In this document: piece after piece, positions 1 through 4,366 of the stretch | How positions within the stretch are numbered: the first letter of the stretch is position 1 | Layout of the letters: each line of letters starts with the position of its first letter | Translations under genes and position numbers: made by a program | Notes under the pieces: model-generated | The model's database searches: none | The model's input: only the letters and a program-made list of their open reading frames with translations | Told to the model about the DNA's origin: nothing | DNA from: PHAA01 sp964584415 | Lineage (GTDB): Bacteria; Bacillota; Syntrophomonadia; Syntrophomonadales; Syntrophomonadaceae | Length of the DNA: 8,770 nucleotides | NCBI GenBank assembly: GCA_964584415.1 | Contig: CAZOZX010000083.1 | Location: forward strand, 1 to 8,770 | Direction: 5' to 3'

Positions 1-406
1 TTAATGAAAATTCTAACTTTCACAATCATTGACACACCCGGTCCACCTGCATATACTATATGTAAGCTCCAAGGAATTCCTAAGACGGAAAACCAATCAG
101 AGCCGGAAAACAGAAACAGAAAATCATCAACAGAGTAGGATACCGGTAAAGAAATTTACTATATCCAAGGAAAAGTAAAAGAAATTAGTTTATAACAGAA
201 AGAACAATACGGAAATTCAAATATTTACAGTAGGATATGAGCCGAAGTAAATAAGAGAAAAAGAAGTAAAGGGAAACTGAAATAAACTAAAAGTAAAAGA
301 AATTCCAAAAGACGAAGGTATTAATAAATGTTGAAGATGGGAAACAAAGTAGAAGGCAGATGAAGGGTAGGGAAGTCGAGAAAGGTTCGTTGGAGCTTAC
401 TTATTT
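1..406. other. Purine-rich intergenic stretch without a recognisable gene
   Basis: No open frame of convincing length or start/RBS context was found on either strand. From about 100 to 390 the + strand is strongly enriched in A and G, with runs such as AGAGAAAAAGAAG. This strand asymmetry is absent from the flanking DNA. A perfect CATATA-C-TATATG dyad lies at 50-62. The stretch may be an untranslated region, a decayed gene or part of the repeat locus that follows; I cannot decide. Confidence 0.5.
171..304 (+). repeat. Pair of 16-bp direct repeats in the purine-rich stretch
   Basis: The 16-mer AAAAGTAAAAGAAATT occurs perfectly at 171-186 and at 289-304, 118 bp apart, with a looser relative (GTAAAGAAATTT) near 146. 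Low-complexity purine composition makes chance similarity more likely than usual, so the significance is uncertain. Confidence 0.45.
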
Positions 407-443
407 GGCTAGTCTCGGAAGCGAATAGCGCCGTTACTTCACA

Positions 444-490
444 AGGCCCGCTCAATCAGCGTACTAAAGGTACGCTTCAATCGCGGGCCT
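444..490. repeat. Hairpin element, copy 1 (array unit 1)
   Basis: The outer stem is AGGCCCGC (444-451) with GCGGGCCT (483-490). The inner stem is GCGTAC (459-464) with GTACGC (470-475), around the loop TAAAG. The two stems are separated by a symmetric 7+7 nt internal loop, TCAATCA on the left and TTCAATC on the right. The two loop strands share TCAATC as a direct repeat and so cannot pair with each other. All positions of both stems are Watson-Crick paired in this copy. Confidence 0.85.
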
Positions 491-569
491 CGTTCGTGCC
501 TTGCTCTTCGCTCCCGATCCGGCGCCAACCCAGGCTAGTTTCAGTACCGAATAGCAGCGTTACTTCACA

Positions 570-616
570 AGGCACGCTCAATCAGCGTACTAAATGTACG
601 CTTCAATCGCGGGCCT
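570..616. repeat. Hairpin element, copy 2 (array unit 2)
   Basis: Same architecture as copy 1: outer stem 570-577 with 609-616, inner stem GCGTAC/GTACGC, terminal loop TAAAT and internal loop TCAATCA/TTCAATC. One outer-stem pair is broken: A574 faces G612 where copy 1 has C-G. This is the only uncompensated stem change in the three array copies. Confidence 0.85.
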
Positions 617-695
617 CGTTCGTGCCTTGCTCTTCGCTCCCGATCCGTCGCCAACCCAGGCTAGTTTCAGTACCGAATAGCAGCGTTACTTCACA

Positions 696-742
696 AAGCC
701 CGCTCGGTCAACGTACTATTTGTACGTTTCAGTCGCGGGCTT
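696..742. repeat. Hairpin element, copy 3 (array unit 3), with compensatory changes
   Basis: Outer stem AAGCCCGC (696-703) with GCGGGCTT (735-742); inner stem ACGTAC (711-716) with GTACGT (722-727); loop TATTT. Relative to copy 1, two stem pairs changed on both sides: G445-C489 became A697-T741, and G459-C475 became A711-T727. The internal loop is TCGGTCA/TTCAGTC. Confidence 0.87.
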
Positions 743-862
743 CATTCGTGCCTTGCTCTTCGCTCCCGATCCGTCGCCAGCCCAGATTGAATCTCCTGTC
801 AAGGGGACGGAGTTGTTGATGGTTTTTTTCAACGTACTACTCCAGTGAAATAGTAAAGAATG

Positions 863-907
863 AGCCGGTTCGATCGGCGTACTACTGGTACGCCTCAATC
901 ACCGGCT
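863..907. repeat. Hairpin element, stand-alone copy 4 beside the coat operon
   Basis: Outer stem AGCCGGT (863-869) with ACCGGCT (901-907); internal loop TCGATCG/CTCAATC; inner stem GCGTAC (877-882) with GTACGC (888-893); loop TACTG. The outer-stem sequence differs from the array copies but pairs perfectly, which again points to selection on structure. It lies 25 bp past the stop codon of the CotF-like gene, so it would form in the 3' end of the coat transcript. The leftward strand has no clean T-run after it. On the + strand four T residues follow, but no gene precedes it. Confidence 0.8.
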
Positions 908-932
908 TTTAATATACCTTGTATTTTCTTTC

Positions 933-1202
933 TTACATCTGCTGTTGCTGCTGCTGCATCATGTTGAAGCTTTGCTGAACGCGGCTAAGCTCTTCCTGCG
1001 AAGCCGGGGCTACCTTGTACCAGCCCTTTTGATTCATTACATCAAAGATCTGCTTCTGATGATTAAGAGTCTGATTGAGAAGGCTGCTGAAATGCTGCCT
1101 TACCTGGGGATTGGCACTTTCCATAACACTGCTGGTCAGCATGCTGGCGGCCAGTTTATGTTCATACAAGAGAATACCCATCCATTCCATATCTTTTGCC
1201 AT
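933..1202 (-). CDS. CotF-like spore coat protein
   Basis: An 89-residue protein with the small clostridial coat-F-type layout. An N-terminal helix (M-E-W-M-G-I-L-L-Y-E-H-K-L) is followed by a second helix and the family's characteristic QIFDVMNQKGWYKVAPA stretch at about residues 51-67. The C-terminus is a short Gln/Met tail (QQQQQQM). CotF-family proteins are structural components of the spore coat, made late in sporulation in the mother cell; that role is inferred from family. The ATG start is supported by AAGGAGG 8-10 bp upstream, which overlaps the TAA stop of the preceding gene. The genes are 12 bp apart, so they are almost certainly co-transcribed and perhaps translationally coupled. 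No convincing SigK or SigE promoter could be identified. Confidence 0.88.
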   Translation of the reverse strand: MAKDMEWMGILLYEHKLAASMLTSSVMESANPQVRQHFSSLLNQTLNHQKQIFDVMNQKGWYKVAPASQEELSRVQQSFNMMQQQQQQM

Positions 1203-1214
1203 TGTAATTCCTCC

Positions 1215-1418
1215 TTACTGCATAGTCCGACTGCCGGACACGAGTGATGCTGAACTCTGGATTGCCTGCTTGTGCTCACTGCTCATACCCTGGATAAGGC
1301 TTCGGACTTGCTGATCGGTGCACTCGCTCATGGCGTGGTTGCATGTCTTCTGCATCGCCTCAAAGATCTTGCTGGTGTCTTCCAGATAAAGAAGCTCCCT
1401 GGTTGAAAATTGATTCAC
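1215..1418 (-). CDS. Small coat-associated protein, first gene of the coat operon
   Basis: A 67-residue protein that begins with GTG (VNQFSTRELLYLEDTSKI) and is placed directly before the CotF-like gene. The start is fixed by an excellent AAAGGAGG site about 10 bp upstream (1427-1434). The same frame is open back to 1610, but that extension has no RBS and crosses a terminator and a decayed repeat, so I reject it. The protein is predicted all-helical, with two helices (about residues 8-32 and 36-60) carrying two Cys (CNHAMSEC). It resembles the helical ferritin-like half of coat-F proteins, and pairs of such short ORFs are common in clostridial coat loci. A role in the spore coat rests on that context. 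I do not recognise a named gene. Confidence 0.75.
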   Translation of the reverse strand: MNQFSTRELLYLEDTSKIFEAMQKTCNHAMSECTDQQVRSLIQGMSSEHKQAIQSSASLVSGSRTMQ

Positions 1419-1501
1419 GAAAAACCTACCTCCTTTAATAAATCTAATCTTTAGGATGTGCCAATGTTTTGCCCAATATTCAAAAATCAGCATAATATTA
1501 A

Positions 1502-1529
1502 AAGCCCGCTCGATCGACGTATTTGGTAC
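1502..1529. repeat. Decayed half-copy of the hairpin element (copy 5)
   Basis: The left half is recognisable: AAGCCCGC, then TCGATCG, then ACGTA, then a short loop and GTAC. The right outer arm is missing. It sits in the leader region upstream of the coat operon, so copies 4 and 5 flank that operon. A further 11-bp fragment (TCAACGTACTA, 829-839) matches the inner part of copy 3. Confidence 0.6.
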
Positions 1530-1577
1530 AGTAACATTCCGCGATGCGGACGGCGATGTGAATTCTAAAATGAACAG

Positions 1578-1601
1578 AAAAAGGAGGGATTTGTTCCCTC
1601 C
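1578..1601 (-). terminator. Leftward intrinsic terminator
   Basis: On the - strand a perfect 7-bp stem (GGAGGGA with TCCCTCC; + strand arms 1583-1589 and 1595-1601), with a 5-nt loop, is followed by TTTTT (complement of 1578-1582). The + strand has no T-run after the hairpin, so the element faces left. No leftward gene lies immediately upstream; the nearest is the kinase gene more than 1 kb away. Confidence 0.7.
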
Positions 1602-1681
1602 CCAGAGCATCTAATAAGGCGTTTAACCTCTATCCTGTTTTCGAATCAAAAATATCGTATACTTCTTTAGGAATTGATTTC

Positions 1682-1722
1682 AAAAAAAAGGAGTATCTCC
1701 ATAGCAATTAATGGAGTATTCC
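1682..1722 (-). terminator. Second leftward intrinsic terminator with T8 tract
   Basis: On the - strand a core 6-bp stem (CTCCAT with ATGGAG; + arms 1711-1716 and 1697-1702) is extended by A-T, T-A, an A-C mismatch and GGA/TCC, with one bulged A at 1696. Eight T residues follow directly (complement of A1682-A1689). The same DNA can also be read as two small palindromes (GGAGTATCTCC and GGAGTATTCC), so an operator role is an alternative. Confidence 0.6.
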
Positions 1723-1730
1723 ACGTTATT

Positions 1731-1759
1731 ATTACGATATTAGTAGCTTAAATTACGAT
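1731..1759 (+). promoter_or_regulatory. Direct repeat ATTACGAT, 21-bp spacing, upstream of regulator promoter
   Basis: Perfect octamers ATTACGAT lie at 1731-1738 and 1752-1759, exactly 21 bp apart (two helical turns). The second ends 14 bp before the candidate -35 hexamer. LytTR regulators are known to bind pairs of roughly 9-bp direct repeats separated by 12-13 bp, and this geometry fits. The sequence matches the published LytTR consensus poorly, so binding by the adjacent regulator is inference. Confidence 0.45.
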
Positions 1760-1773
1760 TTAGCGACTCATAA

Positions 1774-1801
1774 TTGACAATAAGAAGGATTTTTGTATTT
1801 T
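1774..1801 (+). promoter_or_regulatory. Likely SigA-type promoter of the response regulator gene
   Basis: A perfect -35 TTGACA (1774-1779), a 16-bp spacer and a moderate -10 TATTTT (1796-1801). Transcription would start near 1808, giving a leader of about 38 nt before the ATG at 1846. The strength of the -35 and its position make this plausible; the -10 matches consensus at only four of six positions. Confidence 0.5.
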
Positions 1802-1845
1802 TCATAGAATATTTGTTACACAGTTTTGCCCGGAGGAACCATTTA

Positions 1846-2571
1846 ATGGCTTTAAGAATAATCGTAGCTGATGATGAACTACCGATATGTAATTTAATCA
1901 CGAGTATGATCAATGAATTTGATGATTGCGAGGTAGTTGCGCAAACAAGTGACAGCAGCCAAATATTAAGGTTGGTTGATCAATACCGGCCTGATATAGT
2001 TTTTTCCGATATCAACATGCCGGGCATGGATGGGTTGACTTTTGCCCATCGACTCAAGCAGCAGCATCCCGAAGTGGGGATTGTGTTCGTTAGCGGTCAT
2101 GCCAATTTCGCTTCCGATGCCTATAATCTGGATGTCATCGACTTCATCGTCAAACCGCTCAGCCGGGGCCGGTTGGAAAAGACCATGGAAAAAATCTTAA
2201 GATTCAAACATATGACAACCAATCTCAACAATGGATTTTGCCCGACCAAACTAGCCCTCAAAAATGGCCATGGGCTGACCATCGTGGACTTGAGCAGAAT
2301 CTTATTTATTGAAAAGTGCGGAACGAAATGCATCATCCACACCAATACCGGCACCTATGAAACAACTGAGACCCTGGCGGCTCTGGAGAAAAAATTGAAT
2401 GGCAGCAAGTTCTTCCGCTGCCATAAAAGCTTCCTTATTAATATCGATAATGTGGAAAAAGTTGCACCGTACGCCGACCGGGCCTATGAAGTAACGTTCC
2501 AGGACTACGCCCGGTCTGCCTCAATGCGCAGGGATAAATTTGAAGAGTTCGCGTTGCTCGTTAATCAATGA
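1846..2571 (+). CDS. LytTR-family response regulator
   Basis: A 241-residue cytoplasmic transcription regulator. The receiver domain (about 3-120) shows the acidic pair D9-D10, phospho-acceptor D55 in DIVFSDINMPGMDG, switch Ser S83 and the conserved K103-P104. The C-terminal LytTR DNA-binding domain (about 131-240) shows the hallmark FFRCHKSFLINIDNV at 189-203. Length is normal for the family. The ATG at 1846 is preferred because CGGAGG lies 9 bp upstream. An in-frame TTG at 1774 has no RBS and coincides with the -35 hexamer. The most likely partner is the kinase on the opposite strand, whose stop codon lies 34 bp beyond this one. LytTR regulators commonly control secreted or surface products. 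The specific target here is unknown, though the surface operon downstream is a candidate. Confidence 0.93.
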   Translation: MALRIIVADDELPICNLITSMINEFDDCEVVAQTSDSSQILRLVDQYRPDIVFSDINMPGMDGLTFAHRLKQQHPEVGIVFVSGHANFASDAYNLDVIDFIVKPLSRGRLEKTMEKILRFKHMTTNLNNGFCPTKLALKNGHGLTIVDLSRILFIEKCGTKCIIHTNTGTYETTETLAALEKKLNGSKFFRCHKSFLINIDNVEKVAPYADRAYEVTFQDYARSASMRRDKFEEFALLVNQ

Positions 2572-2605
2572 TCTTAAGGTTGAGATGAGTTGCCAGTTTA
2601 TAAAG

Positions 2606-3904
2606 CTATTCTTTTTGGGTCAGCAAAAAGGCGAATGTCACCTTTCTTTCTTCCTGCCTTACCTCTAGTTTTCCACTCAGTTTGTCGGCCAGCTTGCGGC
2701 AATTGAATAAGCCTAACCCGCTGTGATCATCCTTTGATGTAACCCCGGGTAAAAAGATCTTTTCTGTATCAATGATTTTGGTGCTTGCGTTCTCTACCCG
2801 GCAGACCAAAAAATGATCCTGCTCAAAAATAGAGACATTAACTTTCTTTCCCACGTCATCATTCAGAACCGATTCCACCGCATTGTCGATGAGATTGGCC
2901 AGTATCCTGGCAAAATCCATTGACTGCTCCCTGAGCCCGGACAGATTTGCCTGAATATCTACGTCAATCTCGACTCCTTTAGTGTTGGCCTGCGATATTT
3001 TGCCGTTGATCAAAGCGCTGATCACCGGATTATCGATTTTGAACAATTCGCTGTAAGTTGAAATCTCAGGGATCAATTCATCCAAATATTCCTTGAGTTC
3101 CGCAGTCTTATCCTGATAGGCCAATCCATATATGACCTGTAACTGGTTCAAAATGTCATGCCGCTCGCCTCTTACGGTATTAACGAGATCCATTAGGTGT
3201 TCCGATACACCTTCCTGGGCCGAGACGGCCGTCATTACATTTTGCTTATTGTAATAATTGATTACCATATAAAAGCTATAGAGAACCAGCAAAACACAGG
3301 CTGCTAGGGTAGCAACCAGTTTTGATTGAGTGCTGCTAATACCAGAATCCAGCACCAATTGGGTAAATATTCCCATAAAGACTACCAGTTGAATAAACAG
3401 TGCCAAAAAAACCGGGTATGGTCTTTCCAAGCCCTGGCCAAAGTAATATCTAAACGATTTGAACTCTCCCAAAAACTTCCTGATAATCATGGTTAACACC
3501 GGCAACATGGCATAGGCCGGCAACAACAATCTAAGCCAATAATACTCGGATTCGACCACCAGACCGAGGGGCAGCGAAAAAAGAGATGCAATCATAACGG
3601 TCCCAGCAGCATATGCGATGCCAAGGATGTAGGAAGTGGCATATATCTTAAATAACCATATCAGATCCCGTCTGAAAAACACCCAGGCAACCAGAAAACC
3701 GCTGGCTACTTCAACGGGAAACTGGAGGGACCAGGTTTCTATCTGATAAGTCAAAGTCTGGGTAAAAGATGACATCAGCGCGAAGGCTATCAAGCGGGGC
3801 CACAGCTTTTTGATATCCTCGCCCCAAATTATAAGGGCCGCCAGAGTTGTAGCAAGTACATAGGGGAGAACCACCAACAGATACCTTAGAATCTCATGTC
3901 TCAT
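2606..3904 (-). CDS. Multi-pass membrane sensor histidine kinase (Spo0B/GHKL type)
   Basis: A 432-residue kinase. Residues 1-215 contain seven or eight hydrophobic segments (roughly 5-27, 36-52, 64-80, 86-104, 103-119, 126-142, 164-186, 196-216) and no large extracytoplasmic domain, so the signal is probably sensed in or at the membrane. The phospho-acceptor box RGERHDILNQLQVIYG has H249 followed by DxxN, typical of Spo0B/CitA/AgrC-like kinases partnered with LytTR or CitB regulators. The ATPase domain shows the N-box (LANLIDNAVES, N337 and N341) and a G-box SGLGLF (396-400). ATG 3904 is chosen because AGAGGTG lies 7 bp upstream; the in-frame TTG 3 bp earlier is too close. The tail-to-tail arrangement with the regulator is atypical, since such pairs are usually in one operon. 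The ligand cannot be inferred. Confidence 0.92.
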   Translation of the reverse strand: MRHEILRYLLVVLPYVLATTLAALIIWGEDIKKLWPRLIAFALMSSFTQTLTYQIETWSLQFPVEVASGFLVAWVFFRRDLIWLFKIYATSYILGIAYAAGTVMIASLFSLPLGLVVESEYYWLRLLLPAYAMLPVLTMIIRKFLGEFKSFRYYFGQGLERPYPVFLALFIQLVVFMGIFTQLVLDSGISSTQSKLVATLAACVLLVLYSFYMVINYYNKQNVMTAVSAQEGVSEHLMDLVNTVRGERHDILNQLQVIYGLAYQDKTAELKEYLDELIPEISTYSELFKIDNPVISALINGKISQANTKGVEIDVDIQANLSGLREQSMDFARILANLIDNAVESVLNDDVGKKVNVSIFEQDHFLVCRVENASTKIIDTEKIFLPGVTSKDDHSGLGLFNCRKLADKLSGKLEVRQEERKVTFAFLLTQKE

Positions 3905-3974
3905 CAAAATACACCTCTATATTTAAATCCAGCTTTGTTTTTCGGTGTCGTTCAACCAAGTGTATATATTTGCC

Positions 3975-4004
3975 TTCGACAATGGAAATCCTTTTTATCG
4001 ACAA
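3975..4004 (-). promoter_or_regulatory. Direct repeat TTGTCGA, 22-bp spacing, upstream of kinase gene
   Basis: Read on the kinase coding strand, TTGTCGAT (complement of 3997-4004) and TTGTCGAA (complement of 3975-3982) are 22 bp apart and lie about 70-100 bp before the kinase start. A weak promoter, TTTCCA-N16-TATACA, begins in the gap between the two repeats and overlaps the proximal one. The spacing matches the two-turn geometry of LytTR sites and of the repeat before the regulator gene. Aligned in the same gene-relative orientation, the two octamer sets share 4-5 of 8 positions, centred on CGA. Confidence 0.35.
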
Positions 4005-4183
4005 AATATGATCAAAATAAAAGGCGTAATAATGATAGCCAAACCAGTGATTATCCGTGAAGGACCTTCTCCATAAATTTCCTATGATCTAAAATGAATG
4101 ACTAGAGATTAACAATGGTGTGAAGCAATGACGCTGGATATTATATGGTCACTTTTTGTCTAGAAGAGCTAGCAGTGAAACCG

Positions 4184-4214
4184 GCACACCCCTTGGTTGG
4201 GGGTGTGCTTTTTT
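4184..4214 (+). terminator. Strong rightward intrinsic terminator with no gene directly upstream
   Basis: A perfect 9-bp GC-rich stem, GCACACCCC (4184-4192) with GGGGTGTGC (4200-4208), a 7-nt loop and TTTTTT (4209-4214). It is the clearest terminator in the window. No rightward ORF precedes it within the intergenic region; the nearest rightward gene is the response regulator, whose stop is 1.6 kb upstream. It may end a long regulator transcript or a small RNA, or act as an attenuator for the surface operon 152 bp downstream. Confidence 0.88.
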
Positions 4215-4233
4215 ATTGAAGGACTGAATATAA

Positions 4234-4251
4234 CTGAGCAGTGAAGCTCAG
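4234..4251 (+). other. Small leader hairpin before the surface-protein operon
   Basis: CTGAGC (4234-4239) pairs perfectly with GCTCAG (4246-4251) around AGTGAA. There is no T-run, so it is not a terminator. It lies 20 bp after the strong terminator and could be part of a structured 5' leader; no known RNA family was recognised. Confidence 0.35.
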
Positions 4252-4366
4252 CCATGAAAAGTTGGAATAGAACGGAGGTGTTGATCAGCCAAATCAGCCC
4301 AACTGGTGCAGGTTTTTTCAAGTTTGTATTAGTATTCAATGATTTTGTATTTTGGGAGGGACTTGA

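Larger units (their letters stand above)
407..784. repeat. Tandem array of three 126-bp units
   Basis: Three units lie head to tail at 407-532, 533-658 and 659-784, each starting at GGCTAGT and exactly 126 bp long. They differ only by scattered substitutions, and similarity stops sharply at about 785. Unit 1 is the most diverged at its left end, while units 1 and 2 are nearly identical from about 430 onward. Each unit has an inverted repeat of about 47 bp in its first half and a conserved pyrimidine-rich tail (for example CTTGCTCTTCGCTCCCGATC). Because 126 is divisible by three, one frame stays open across the array (496-819), but it has no RBS or recognisable protein, so I treat the array as non-coding. 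It is not a CRISPR, since there are no unique spacers. Confidence 0.9.
1419..1845. other. Divergent intergenic region between coat operon and response regulator
   Basis: This 427-bp gap separates the leftward coat operon from the rightward regulator gene. It holds, from left to right, a decayed hairpin element (1502-1529), two leftward-facing intrinsic terminators (1578-1601 and 1682-1722), a direct-repeat operator candidate (1731-1759) and a likely promoter (1774-1801). No small gene with an RBS was seen. The coat promoter should lie between about 1430 and 1580, but no clear sporulation-sigma motif was found. Confidence 0.6.
3905..4366. other. Divergent intergenic region between kinase and surface-protein operon
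   Basis: A 462-bp gap with no convincing gene. It contains a direct repeat upstream of the kinase (3975-4004), a strong + strand terminator (4184-4214) and a perfect 6-bp hairpin CTGAGC/GCTCAG (4234-4251) in the presumed leader of the surface operon. It also contains a repeated heptamer, ATCAGCC, at 4284-4290 and 4293-4299. I looked for riboswitch signatures, including c-di-GMP types I and II, and recognised none. No convincing -35/-10 pair for the surface operon was found. Confidence 0.55.

Noticed and set aside
407..784. Possible CRISPR array
   Set aside because: The units are contiguous 126-bp repeats with no unique spacers and no cas genes nearby.
496..819. 107-codon open frame across the tandem array, encoding a 42-residue repeat
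   Set aside because: It is open only because the 126-bp unit is a multiple of three. It has no RBS, lies over covarying hairpins, and encodes an Arg/Ser/Pro-rich sequence unlike any family I know.
863..910. Hairpin copy 4 as the terminator of the coat operon
   Set aside because: In the leftward direction the stem is not followed by a proper T-run. The four T residues are on the other side, where no gene precedes.
1419..1610. N-terminal extension of the small coat protein to an ATG at 1610
   Set aside because: The extension lacks an RBS and crosses a terminator and a decayed repeat. The GTG at 1418 has a near-perfect RBS.
1774..1845. 24-residue N-terminal extension of the response regulator from a TTG at 1774
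   Set aside because: The TTG is part of the candidate -35 hexamer and has no RBS. The receiver domain starts normally at ATG 1846, which has CGGAGG upstream.
2611..2630. CTTTTTG/CAAAAAG inverted repeat at the kinase 3' end as a bidirectional terminator
   Set aside because: The stem is A/T-rich with a 6-nt loop, lies inside the kinase coding sequence and has no following T-run in either direction.
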